This document shows positions 1-7,949 of a DNA stretch of 64,000 nt, in pieces. The translations under genes were made by a program, and so were the position numbers. This DNA comes from Enterococcus mundtii (GTDB lineage Bacteria > Bacillota > Bacilli > Lactobacillales > Enterococcaceae): contig NZ_PUAP01000017.1 of the NCBI RefSeq assembly GCF_002947535.1, positions 62,001 to 126,000 of the forward strand, written 5' to 3'. The notes below the pieces were generated by a model. That model saw only the letters and a list, made by a program, of their open reading frames with translations, was not told the origin of the DNA and made no database searches. Within the stretch, counting starts at the first letter, position 1. Each line of letters begins with the position of its first letter.

Positions 1-419
1 GAATAATACCCTTGAACATCAAGGATGCCAATGGGTTTTTCTGGTATCAAGCCGATCGCCATCCAGGAAAGTAGCTGTGAAAATTCTTCGAGTGTACCAA
101 GTCCGCCAGGGAAAACCAGCACTGCATCCCCTTTTTCAAATAGTAGTTCCTTACGTTTATCGATCGTTGCCGTTGGTATAAACGTGGTAACATCTGTTTT
201 TGGTAATTCTTCAGAAAACAGCCCCACTGGATAGATTCCCGTTACTCGTCCGCCATTTTTTAAGATCGTGCGACTAAAAACACCCATGATACCAGAATCT
301 GAGCCACCATAAACTAATTCTATTTGTTTTTCTACCATATATTTTCCAATCGTTTCAGCTAACAGAATATACTTCTGATATTGTCCAAAACGTGAACCAC
401 AAAAAATAGTCAACTTCAA
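1..419 (-). CDS. LOG family protein (TIGR00730-like), C-terminus outside window
   Basis: The first 139 residues are visible; the gene runs off the left edge. The protein opens with a Rossmann-like segment (TIFCGS, residues 4-9), then YGGSDSGIMG near 37-46 and PGGLGTLEE at 104-112. The last is the hallmark of the LOG (Lonely Guy) / 'lysine decarboxylase-like' family, which releases cytokinin-type bases from nucleoside 5'-monophosphates; the cellular role in Firmicutes is uncertain. The start chosen is a TTG, because AAGGA lies 9 bases upstream and there is no ATG before the first conserved strand. The next gene to the right is over 800 bases away, so it appears to be a single-gene unit from this side. 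Confidence 0.85.
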   Translation of the reverse strand, partial: MKLTIFCGSRFGQYQKYILLAETIGKYMVEKQIELVYGGSDSGIMGVFSRTILKNGGRVTGIYPVGLFSEELPKTDVTTFIPTATIDKRKELLFEKGDAVLVFPGGLGTLEEFSQLLSWMAIGLIPEKPIGILDVQGYY

Positions 420-518
420 AAAAACACATCCTTACTAATCGATCTACCTTTATTCTACTCTTGTTTTTTTAAAATAAAAGACTAGATTTAGTTGCATTTT
501 AGTGTTATACAAAACAAA

Positions 519-538
519 AAACACTATATATAGTGTTT
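519..538. repeat. perfect 20-bp palindrome
   Basis: AAACACTATA is followed by its exact reverse complement. It lies about 100 bases upstream of the LOG-family start, on the promoter side of that gene. It has no T-tract on either side, so it looks more like an operator than a terminator. A partial copy of one arm (AGTGTT) lies at 501-506. The function is inferred only from position. Confidence 0.45.
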
Positions 539-912
539 AGTCTTTGGATAGCATTTAATTTGAATATGTTTCAACATCAATTTTTAAATAACTAAAAACT
601 ACAAAAACGCAGGGTCTAACTTTGTGATATTCTCTTTCTTTCGACTTTCTTGCGAATAACATTTCACCGTTGTTCAAAAAATAGATCAACTTTGTTTTTT
701 ATGTTATTTTTTATTTGTGTCACTCACAAAATTCTCAATGGATGATCCGTTAGAAGATAGAAAACAGCCAAAGCATGGCTGAGGTCAGTACGCATGACTT
801 GCCTTGATCATTGATAAGGGTTCGTAAAAAGCGATAAACGATGTTGTGGATCATTACTTATTCTTTCGATCTTACTTCTGATCAATCGTCCTTGGGTATA
901 CGTGTTGGACAA

Positions 913-947
913 AAAAAGAAGAGGGAACGATTGTCCCTCCTCTTTTT
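913..947. terminator. bidirectional Rho-independent terminator
   Basis: Arms AAAAAGAAGAGGGA and TCCCTCCTCTTTTT pair with one mismatch around a 7-base loop. Both strands end in a run of T. No annotated gene lies directly upstream on either strand, so the transcript it ends is unknown. Confidence 0.7.
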
Positions 948-1092
948 GGCACAGTAAATAAAAGCCCATACATTTTATTCATTTAATCGACAAAAAAGCT
1001 AGCAATCTCTTTTAAGATTCGATACAATGAACTCGGTCGATGGTTTCCATTGACTATGGCAAACTTGATTGGTCAATGCGTTGACTACTCAA

Positions 1093-1140
1093 GCCCTCAA
1101 TTTTTAGCTGCCACTAAAAATTGGGGGGCCTTTTTTATTT
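1093..1140 (+). terminator. plus-strand terminator without an upstream gene
   Basis: GCCCTCAATTTTTAG pairs with CTAAAAATTGGGGGGC around a short loop and is followed by CTTTTTTATTT. The T-tract exists only on the plus strand. No plus-strand ORF precedes it, so a small RNA or a decayed gene is the likely client. Confidence 0.65.
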
Positions 1141-1209
1141 GACTGTTTCTATCTGCCATTTATGATACTGATTCCCAGATAGAGAGTCAAGCGAATCTGA
1201 AAAGCTACG

Positions 1210-1239
1210 AAAAACTGTACCATTTTTCGCCCAGTTTTT
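1210..1239 (-). terminator. terminator of the kdgK operon
   Basis: Arms AAAAACTG and CAGTTTTT flank a 14-base loop about 15 bases past the kdgK stop. Its position fits the end of the operon transcribed from 7.7 kb. The stem is A/T rich, so efficiency may be moderate. Confidence 0.5.
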
Positions 1240-1252
1240 TGTATAACTTGTT

Positions 1253-2260
1253 TTATCGATTCAAATCGATCGTTGGATGCGTCAATAATTGGTCCACTTG
1301 CTTTCTAGTCGTCAGTGGCACATCCCCTTGGATCGTGTGGGCTAAGCGTGAATTACCTAATGCAAATTGGACGGTTCGATCCAATGACCAATTTTCGCTA
1401 TAGCCTAATAAAATCCCCGCAGCAAAGGCATCGCCTGCTCCAATGCGATCTAAACTATCCAGTGTATACGCCTCTGTTTCGATCCATTTTGTTGAAGTCA
1501 TCAGATAGCCACTTAGTTGTTTTTTCTCAGTTGTGGTGTGCCGTGTTGTACCTGCAAACCAGTCGATTTGGTAATCACTTAAAAATTCTTGGAACGAGCG
1601 AATCTTGGCGGAACGACTGGAAAGATCCATCGCTCTCTCTAATAATTCAGACAAATCACGAACAGAACCAAAGATGACATTGCAATAGGGAAGTATTTCT
1701 TGATAACGTTCCTTCATCACTCTTTTTTTATCTGGCTCTTGGTTTAGACTCGGACGAAAATTAAAATCAAAACAAACTTTTTTTCCTTTTCTATGCGCTG
1801 TTTTTGCTACAGCAAGCGCCACTTCCGCTGAATGCTCATTCAAACTCAAACTGATGCCACAGATGTGGACTAAATCAACTGTTTCGATAAAGTCCTCGAT
1901 GGCATAATCAGCCACTGTAGCTAAGCCAAAAGAACTGTTTTTACGATTTTGATAGGTGATTTCTGTTGGTCTGACCCCATAGCCCATCTCAGCAAAATAA
2001 GTACCGATATGTTGTTCTTTTTGAATGACATAGGAGGTATTGATACCTAAACTCTTCAAATTAGCTAACGCTGCATCTCCCAAACGATTGTCTGGTAACG
2101 CCGTCAACAAGTAACTCTCCACCCCGAAATGCGCTAGATTACCGACTAGATTCACACCTGTTCCTGTATAAGCCATACGCAAAGTGTGCGTCTGTTCCAA
2201 CATCAGGAATTCTGGAGGTGTCAGCCTCAACATCACTTCACCAAATGCACCGATTTTCAT
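1253..2260 (-). CDS. kdgK: PfkB-family sugar kinase, probable 2-keto-3-deoxygluconate kinase
   Basis: A 335-residue ribokinase/PfkB-fold enzyme that would phosphorylate 2-keto-3-deoxygluconate to KDPG with ATP. The N-terminus MKIGAFGEVMLRLTPP is typical of KDG kinases. The PfkB signature with the catalytic Asp, DRIGAGDAFAAG, lies near residue 280, and an anion-hole Gly-Ala-Gly is present. The second ATG is chosen as start because AGGTG then lies 7 bases upstream and only two bases separate it from the preceding stop; the first ATG would be too close to the ribosome binding site. It is the last gene of the operon, right after the KDGP aldolase, which supports the substrate. Another 2-keto-sugar acid is possible. 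Confidence 0.85.
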   Translation of the reverse strand: MKIGAFGEVMLRLTPPEFLMLEQTHTLRMAYTGTGVNLVGNLAHFGVESYLLTALPDNRLGDAALANLKSLGINTSYVIQKEQHIGTYFAEMGYGVRPTEITYQNRKNSSFGLATVADYAIEDFIETVDLVHICGISLSLNEHSAEVALAVAKTAHRKGKKVCFDFNFRPSLNQEPDKKRVMKERYQEILPYCNVIFGSVRDLSELLERAMDLSSRSAKIRSFQEFLSDYQIDWFAGTTRHTTTEKKQLSGYLMTSTKWIETEAYTLDSLDRIGAGDAFAAGILLGYSENWSLDRTVQFALGNSRLAHTIQGDVPLTTRKQVDQLLTHPTIDLNR

Positions 2261-2262
2261 GG

Positions 2263-3015
2263 TCATTCACCTGTTTTCACTAATTTTTTCATCATATCCA
2301 ACAACTGACGGACTTCCTGAGCTCGAGTATCACCTGTCTCTGGATCAATGATCGAACTGTAGACGTGAGGAATGATTTTTTTGACTCCTGCATCTAATGC
2401 GATCTGAACGATTTCTTCAAAATTCGTCAAATCGATCCCACCTGTTGGCTCTAAATAAAAATCGAACGCTGCACATGCTGCTGCAACAGCTTCATATTCT
2501 TTCTTGTGCGCCAATCCCTTCATTGGGAAATATTTGATCGAGCTTCCACCCATGTCCTGTAACAAACGAATGGCTGTTTCGATCGGCACCATCGCAGCAG
2601 GACCTTGGCTACTTAAAGGACCAGTCGCAAGATTGACGTACCCTTCTTTACCAGTCGGTGAAACTAAACCATTGACGATGGTCTCTGACTGTCCTAATAC
2701 GGCACGAGAAGCACCGACACCGGTAAAGACTTGGTTGACATGTTGCGGTTGTAATACTTTCGCCAAGCGAGTCACCATCTGGCTTTGCTTTGGATCGCCG
2801 GCACCTAAGCCGATCGATAAGGCATTATTTGTTGCTTCTTGGTATTTTTTCATGTCTGTGATAGCTGCATCATCACTCGGGTAATTCTTAGATAAAACAC
2901 CTAATAAGATATGCCCTTCGGCTGCTTCGTAACATTCCTTCGCATTCTCAACTGAGTTGGCTAACACATTCAAACAGATTTGATCTGCTAGATAATTGGG
3001 GGTCAATGACATCAT
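2263..3015 (-). CDS. dgaF: KDGP aldolase family protein (DgaF-like)
   Basis: A 250-residue protein of the DgaF family, which cleaves 2-keto-3-deoxy-6-phosphogluconate to pyruvate and glyceraldehyde 3-phosphate in the Salmonella D-glucosaminate pathway. Visible landmarks are the long GAGDP segment near residue 71-75, VNLATGPLSSQGPAAM near 127-142, KYFPMKGL near 160-167 and the EPTGGIDL turn near 189-196, in keeping with a class I aldolase barrel. It follows the DgaE-like ammonia-lyase by 14 bases, exactly as in known dga operons. The first of two adjacent ATGs is used; AAGGAG lies 5 bases upstream. The family call rests on recognition and context. Confidence 0.8.
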   Translation of the reverse strand: MMSLTPNYLADQICLNVLANSVENAKECYEAAEGHILLGVLSKNYPSDDAAITDMKKYQEATNNALSIGLGAGDPKQSQMVTRLAKVLQPQHVNQVFTGVGASRAVLGQSETIVNGLVSPTGKEGYVNLATGPLSSQGPAAMVPIETAIRLLQDMGGSSIKYFPMKGLAHKKEYEAVAAACAAFDFYLEPTGGIDLTNFEEIVQIALDAGVKKIIPHVYSSIIDPETGDTRAQEVRQLLDMMKKLVKTGE

Positions 3016-3029
3016 GATTACTCCTTTGA

Positions 3030-4118
3030 TTATAAGATTTCATTTAAACGTTGGACGATCTGTTCCATCTCTTTTTGCGTCACTGAGCGAATATCGAACT
3101 CAATGATCCCATTGTTCGCTTGGTACTCCCTTGTATAAATGACTGGGGCTTTTGCTTTTAGTTGCTCAATGATCGTCTTGGCAGAACCTGTAACGACTTG
3201 GATACTGGCACGATAGATTTGTCGCCCAGCTGGATCTTGGACGACTTTAGCCTTGATACCTGGCAACTTTTCAAGCGCTTCGACAAATGGCTGAACTCTT
3301 TTTTTCATCGATTCTCCTGATTCACTACCATTTACCAAATAATCGTCGACCGCTTGGACAAAGCCCAAAACATTTTCTTTGCCGATCTTCATCGATCGAC
3401 CAATGCCTTGTGATTGCAGACGGACCCAAGAAACGAACGGTTCTTTACCAATCACCATCCCTGCGCTTGGGCCTTCAATGGCTTTGGCACCTGAATAGAT
3501 CACTAGATCAGCGCCTAATGCGGTGTATTTCAACAAGTCTTCTTCGGCTGCTGCATCAACGATCAAAGGCAGTTCGTATTTATTAGCCACTGTTACCGCT
3601 TCTGCCACATCTAACATACTTTTCTGTACGGTATGATGACTTTTGATGTACAAAATACCGGCGGTTTGTTCGGTGATCATCGCCTCGATATGGTCAGGCG
3701 TACATTGGTTGGCATACCCTGCCTCAATGACCCGTCCGCCACCTTGTTGGATCATTAGTTCCACTGGCACACCATAATCGACATTGTGGCCTTTGGGTAA
3801 AATGATTTCTCTGCGTTTGATCGTTTCGTCATAAGGGTGATGCACATGGTACATCGATCCTTGACCAATCACCGCAGCAACGGATTGAGCGATTCCGGCA
3901 GATGCGGAAGAAACGATTTGAACATCGTCTACTTCTAATTGTTTTGCCAAGTATGCACCGGTTTTCTTCATCAATTCAGCCATTTCAAAAAAATGTTCGC
4001 CTCCAAAACGTTGAGCTTCCAACACTGATTCGCTCAAAGTGGACACGCCTAAGATCGTCATTCGACCAGAAGCATTGATCACTTCATTCAAGCCAAATTT
4101 TTCATGATTGACAGTCAT
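3030..4118 (-). CDS. dgaE: DgaE-like PLP enzyme, probable D-glucosaminate-6-phosphate ammonia-lyase
   Basis: A 362-residue PLP-dependent enzyme of the SelA/DgaE type. The likely Schiff-base lysine is K212 in YSGAKAIEGPSAG, and the cofactor-binding Asp is in IVDAAAEED near 187-195. DgaE removes ammonia from D-glucosaminate 6-phosphate to give KDGP, the substrate of the next gene. The ATG at 4118 is preferred because GGAGGTG sits just upstream inside the preceding gene; an earlier ATG at 4133 overlaps the Shine-Dalgarno itself. The start overlaps the amidohydrolase stop by 17 bases, suggesting translational coupling. Selenocysteine synthase is ruled out by the operon and by the lack of tRNA-binding context. 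Confidence 0.8.
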   Translation of the reverse strand: MTVNHEKFGLNEVINASGRMTILGVSTLSESVLEAQRFGGEHFFEMAELMKKTGAYLAKQLEVDDVQIVSSASAGIAQSVAAVIGQGSMYHVHHPYDETIKRREIILPKGHNVDYGVPVELMIQQGGGRVIEAGYANQCTPDHIEAMITEQTAGILYIKSHHTVQKSMLDVAEAVTVANKYELPLIVDAAAEEDLLKYTALGADLVIYSGAKAIEGPSAGMVIGKEPFVSWVRLQSQGIGRSMKIGKENVLGFVQAVDDYLVNGSESGESMKKRVQPFVEALEKLPGIKAKVVQDPAGRQIYRASIQVVTGSAKTIIEQLKAKAPVIYTREYQANNGIIEFDIRSVTQKEMEQIVQRLNEIL

Positions 4119-5214
4119 AACTAACACCTCCAATAATAACGCTTACAGGGATGATTTGCTGCGTGGTCGTTCGCGTATTGCCATTTGAATCTGTCAATTG
4201 CTTTTCTTGATCAAGAAAGTTATAAATCGTAAAGTCTGCATCAAAGCCTTCTTTGATGTTTCCTTTTGTCGCTAGATTAAACTGTCTCGCTGGTGCGCTA
4301 GTCACTTTTTCGAGGATTTCTTGCCAAGAATAACCGACAACGTATAGTTTCTCCATCGTCGTCGCTAAATCATATACCGGACCGTTTTTACGATTTCTGA
4401 TATAGATATCTGTGCTGATCGAATCGGCTTTGATCCCTGCATGAAGCGCTGTTTCTGCAACATCAAAATTGAAACTATCAGTTCCATGTCCGATGTCAAA
4501 CACCACACCATCAGCAATGGCTTTTTTGACGAAGGGTTTGATTTCATTGGTTGCTGGATCGATGATGCCATTGGGCTTTCCATTGAAACAATGGGTCATC
4601 ACATCGTTTTTTCCCATATGTGCTAAAATTTCATCTAAACGAGGAGGAGCAGAACCGATATGGACCATTAACGGTAATCCAGCATTTTGCTTTTGGATTT
4701 TCTTTGCCAATTTTAAAGGCGTGACACCATTTGTTCCCACGACTGTTTTACTCATCCGAGCTTTTAGCCCTACAATAAAATCAGGCAATTCAATTAATTT
4801 TTGATGAACCAGATCCGTTTGGATCTTTGATAAATCTGCTAACTCATCTTGTTCAACAATACCCCATTTTGAAATGTTCAGTAAAGCGAAAACATTTGTT
4901 TTTGCTTGCTTTGCATGTCCATAAAATGTGTGGATATTTTCCGCACCTGTCGTCCCAGCATCAATGACCGTCGTTACCCCTTTATCCACACCGATTTCAT
5001 CGGGATAGTCGTAATATAGTGTCATTTCTTCAAAACAATGAACATGATCATCAATCCAGCCTGCGGAGAGATACTGTTCGTCTGAAAGTGTCAGTTCTTG
5101 TTTTGCCGTTTCTTCGATATGTTTACTGATCAAGGCGATCTTGCCGTTCTTCACACCGATATCAACAGGGTCTTTGCCTAACTCCTTGCCATTTCTTATA
5201 ATTAAATCAAACAT
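4102..5214 (-). CDS. amidohydrolase/deacetylase family metallohydrolase
   Basis: A 370-residue dihydroorotase-like barrel enzyme. Metal ligands seen are H57 and H59 (DDHVHC), a probable carboxylated lysine K151 (VGLKARM), H185 (VHIGSAPP) and H207 (THCFNG). Family members hydrolyse amide bonds, often N-acetyl groups. Its place between a MupG-like glycosidase and a glucosaminate-6-phosphate ammonia-lyase suggests that it removes an N-acyl group from an amino-sugar acid before deamination; that is inference. The Shine-Dalgarno (AGGCG) is weak, and only 9 bases separate it from the upstream gene. In other Firmicutes this family sits next to dgaE homologues. Confidence 0.8.
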   Translation of the reverse strand: MFDLIIRNGKELGKDPVDIGVKNGKIALISKHIEETAKQELTLSDEQYLSAGWIDDHVHCFEEMTLYYDYPDEIGVDKGVTTVIDAGTTGAENIHTFYGHAKQAKTNVFALLNISKWGIVEQDELADLSKIQTDLVHQKLIELPDFIVGLKARMSKTVVGTNGVTPLKLAKKIQKQNAGLPLMVHIGSAPPRLDEILAHMGKNDVMTHCFNGKPNGIIDPATNEIKPFVKKAIADGVVFDIGHGTDSFNFDVAETALHAGIKADSISTDIYIRNRKNGPVYDLATTMEKLYVVGYSWQEILEKVTSAPARQFNLATKGNIKEGFDADFTIYNFLDQEKQLTDSNGNTRTTTQQIIPVSVIIGGVSYDCQS

Positions 5215-5223
5215 GACAAACGC

Positions 5224-6312
5224 CTACTTTTCTATAAATTTGAATTTTGACCAAGGGTGGATGAAGGATAGTAGCAGTTGTTCATCCGCAACAATGGCAC
5301 CTACTTTATTTTTTCTTGGATCTTGATGTGGCGTTAATACGATCTGTAACTCATTCTTATATTTCCCAAAGCGATCATTTCCAACGACGACATCTCCCAC
5401 TTGAAACATCTCTTCATTGTCATGAGGAGGATTAGCATCTGCTTGATACGTTTTTCTTACTTCTGTTGAACGGATCACTTGCGACGTGATATCTCCTCTA
5501 CGAACATGTTGCTCGTTCAAAACGATTCCTCGTTCGACGTCACTGGTCTGGGGAAGAAAATCAATAGCGAAAACAGTCTGATACCGATCGACTGCTCCTA
5601 ACGCTTGCAACTCTTCTTCTGAAGCATATGCATTGCCGATAATGACATCATCGATAAGATTAGTCGCAAATAAATGCTTAGCCGCTGGAACGACACCCAA
5701 CTGTCGATGCATTTCTAATGTTGATAAGCCATCGTTCACATCCCAAGGACCGATTGTTCCCGTTTGAGAGGTAATAAAAGCGGCAGTACGGATGCCTTGA
5801 CGTTTAAACCGGCGACTGCATGTTTCAAAAAATTCATAAGGAAGTCCAGTACCTGCTTGAGGATAAAAATTATGACACCCGTATAAAAAAGGAGTATTCG
5901 CTTGATGGCTCAAAATATTTTCTAAATAGGCCACATCATTACTCATATTCAATTCAATTGCTAACTGGTAAGGATTGTAAGTCAGTAGTGCTTCTTTTCT
6001 ACCATCAAAGCCTAAATCCAAACGAATCCCATCTGCACCTAGTTCATGAAAGAAACTCATGTCATCATATGAAATATTCAACTGTTCGAAAATCGATGGT
6101 GCGACATCTAAAATCGTTTCAAAGCCAAGTGATGCAGCATATTCGATCAATTGTTGAAATTTCTGTTTGACTTGTTCTGTTTCCTCAGTCACTTCTAACA
6201 TGCTCATAAAAATTCGAGTAAACCCATATTTATGTGCCATTTCGAGATAGGCACGATCTTCTTGCGGATTGCTGTGATCAGGATAAAGAGAGATTCCTAG
6301 TGAACGTTTCAT
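5224..6312 (-). CDS. MupG-like (DUF871) 6-phospho-glycosidase, TIM barrel
   Basis: A 362-residue protein that starts MKRSLGISLYPDHS, the typical opening of the DUF871/MupG family. In Staphylococcus aureus MupG splits MurNAc-6-phosphate-GlcNAc. Here the family barrel spans roughly 1-230 (FTRIFMSMLEV near 31-41, ADGIRLDLGFDG near 93-104, TGLPYEFFETCS near 153-164) and a beta-rich C-terminal domain follows. It is preceded directly by the PTS IIC gene and followed by the amidohydrolase, so it probably cleaves the phosphorylated disaccharide that the PTS delivers. The exact disaccharide is unknown. The start is supported by AGGAG 5 bases upstream. Confidence 0.8.
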   Translation of the reverse strand: MKRSLGISLYPDHSNPQEDRAYLEMAHKYGFTRIFMSMLEVTEETEQVKQKFQQLIEYAASLGFETILDVAPSIFEQLNISYDDMSFFHELGADGIRLDLGFDGRKEALLTYNPYQLAIELNMSNDVAYLENILSHQANTPFLYGCHNFYPQAGTGLPYEFFETCSRRFKRQGIRTAAFITSQTGTIGPWDVNDGLSTLEMHRQLGVVPAAKHLFATNLIDDVIIGNAYASEEELQALGAVDRYQTVFAIDFLPQTSDVERGIVLNEQHVRRGDITSQVIRSTEVRKTYQADANPPHDNEEMFQVGDVVVGNDRFGKYKNELQIVLTPHQDPRKNKVGAIVADEQLLLSFIHPWSKFKFIEK

Positions 6313-6336
6313 ATTAACTCCTGCTTTCTTTTCTAT

Positions 6337-7671
6337 TTACTCGTTCGTGATACCATCGGTGATCTGGACAGAGGCTTGTTCTGCTTGTTCTTCTTCTTTT
6401 TCCTGTGCCAGCTGTTGTTTCTCAAATACTTTGAAGAATGGATAATAGATCGCCAAAGTGATAAAGAAGTTGAACACGACTAAGACACCCGCAGCTACGC
6501 TCCAATTGGTACTCATCCAAGCCGCAAATGGCGCTGGTATCGCGAAAGGCAACCGTGCGACCATCATTGGCACTAAACCACTTACCGTAAGGACATAAGA
6601 AATCGTTGTCGTTACTAATGGTGCAACAATAAATGGGATGCCCAATACTGGATTCATGACGATCGGTGCCCCAAAAATCATTGGTTCATTGATATTGAAC
6701 AAACCGGGCAGGATCGACAAACGTCCTAAGCTTTTCAGATACTTGGATTTGGAGAACATGAACAGCACGACTAATGCAAGGGTCGTACCTGCCCCACCGA
6801 TCCAGACAAACCATTGTAAAAATTGCTCTGTAAAGATATTTGGCATATCATGTGCATTGGTTCCTGCATTGAATGCGTCGATATTTTCAGCAATCGAGAT
6901 ATCCCAAAACGGACGGATCACTGGTCCCATGATAGCTGGTCCATGAATCCCTAACACCCAGAAGAAACAAATCAAGAAAACCGTAAGTAGTCCACCAAAT
7001 AAACTGTTCCCTGCTAACACGCCTTTAAGCGGCATCAATAATTGGCTCAAGAAGCCATTCAAATCAAAGCCAAGCAAATGACGGATGACCCAAAAGAAAA
7101 TCAAGATCACGGCTCCTGGGATCAATGCGACAAATGAATTCGTCACTTCTGGCGGTACACCATCTGGCATTTTTATCGTGATTTTCTTTTCAATAAAGAA
7201 ACGATAGATCTCTACGGACAAAATCGCTGTTACGATTGCCCCAAATAAAGAACCTGAACCAAGATTCGCAATATTGATATAGCGTCCAGCGGTTATTCCT
7301 TCAAGATCTTCCAACACTTGAGTTGGTGGTGCAGCTACGATCAAGAAGGACATCAAAGCTAAAATACCGGCAGTCAATGAATCTAAGCGATAGCTCTTTG
7401 CTAATGAAGAGGCAATCCCAAATGTGGCATATAAAGCTAAGATCCCCACCGTATATCGAAATGGAATATCTAAAATTGCACGATACGGCTCAATGACTGA
7501 CGCGACCGACTCGATCGGGATGTTCAATAATATCGTAAAAAATGAGCCAACGATCGTTAATGGCATCGTCGCGATAATCCCTTTTCGAATGGCTGTCATG
7601 TGACGTTGCGTACCGATTCGATTCGCAACAGGCATGATTTTTTGTTCGATCAACCCTACAAATTTATCCAT
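6337..7671 (-). CDS. PTS sugar transporter subunit IIC, cellobiose/CelB type
   Basis: A 444-residue membrane protein of the lactose/cellobiose IIC family. About ten hydrophobic segments are visible, plus family motifs such as GIHGPAIMGPV near residue 240 and the FNINEPMIFGAPI stretch near 322-334. The C-terminal tail is charged and glutamate-rich. No IIA or IIB gene is in the operon, so those subunits must come from elsewhere. It is the first gene of the operon, with GGGGGAG before the ATG and a 28-bp palindrome between the promoter and the start. The substrate is unknown; the downstream genes point to an amino-sugar-acid disaccharide. Confidence 0.88.
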   Translation of the reverse strand: MDKFVGLIEQKIMPVANRIGTQRHMTAIRKGIIATMPLTIVGSFFTILLNIPIESVASVIEPYRAILDIPFRYTVGILALYATFGIASSLAKSYRLDSLTAGILALMSFLIVAAPPTQVLEDLEGITAGRYINIANLGSGSLFGAIVTAILSVEIYRFFIEKKITIKMPDGVPPEVTNSFVALIPGAVILIFFWVIRHLLGFDLNGFLSQLLMPLKGVLAGNSLFGGLLTVFLICFFWVLGIHGPAIMGPVIRPFWDISIAENIDAFNAGTNAHDMPNIFTEQFLQWFVWIGGAGTTLALVVLFMFSKSKYLKSLGRLSILPGLFNINEPMIFGAPIVMNPVLGIPFIVAPLVTTTISYVLTVSGLVPMMVARLPFAIPAPFAAWMSTNWSVAAGVLVVFNFFITLAIYYPFFKVFEKQQLAQEKEEEQAEQASVQITDGITNE

Positions 7672-7684
7672 TTGTTACTCCCCC

Positions 7685-7712
7685 TTATTTAAACATTATA
7701 ATGTTTAAATAA
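7685..7712. promoter_or_regulatory. 28-bp perfect palindrome, probable operator of the PTS operon
   Basis: TTATTTAAACATTA is followed by its exact reverse complement. It lies 14 bases before the Shine-Dalgarno region of the PTS IIC gene. A promoter (TTTACA, 17 bases, TATCTT) lies just upstream on the minus strand, so a bound repressor would cover the start site. The GntR protein encoded at 7950-8651 is the obvious candidate. Confidence 0.65.
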
Positions 7713-7775
7713 AAGATAACATATTAATGATATAATGTAAACATTTTCATTAAAATATATGATTATTCTGACAAA

Positions 7776-7938
7776 AAGAGACTGAGGCAATCAGCCTCTC
7801 CCACCTCGTGAAACCGAATAAACGGCGGGAACAGAAGTAACCTCTTAGATAAACAAGGCGCCATCCACAAAAATTTGAAGAACAATTTTCATGGATGACG
7901 CCTTATTTATCGAGGCTACACACTTCTACCCCGACCTC
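7776..7938. repeat. EFAR-like intergenic repeat, copy A
   Basis: It contains the shared segment ACCGAATAAACGG, a CAGAAG/CTTCT outer arm pair, and a long inner hairpin whose arms begin ATAAACAAGGCG and end CGCCTTATTTAT. The edge at 7776-7800 (GAGACTGAGGCA / TCAGCCTCTC) looks like a remnant of a host terminator. The layout matches copies B, C and D in this window, while the inner stem sequence differs. Confidence 0.7.
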
Positions 7939-7949
7939 ATTGCGATTGT

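Larger units (their letters stand above)
420..1252. other. 833-base intergenic region, no convincing gene
   Basis: No ORF here has both a ribosome binding site and a recognisable product. The longest reading, about 34 codons on the minus strand near 760-860, has no clear Shine-Dalgarno. The region holds a perfect 20-bp palindrome (519-538), several short hairpins (for example CAGCC/GGCTG near 767-783), a strong bidirectional terminator (913-947), a plus-strand terminator (1093-1140) and the terminator of the kdgK operon (1210-1239). Two terminators with no upstream gene make small RNAs possible. Confidence 0.6.

Noticed and set aside
760-860. 34-codon minus-strand ORF in the first intergenic region
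   Set aside because: No Shine-Dalgarno, no conservation evidence, hydrophobic content not convincing.
1023-1028. TACAAT as a promoter for a small RNA before the terminator at 1093
   Set aside because: No acceptable -35 at 16-18 bases; kept only as part of a weak sRNA suggestion.
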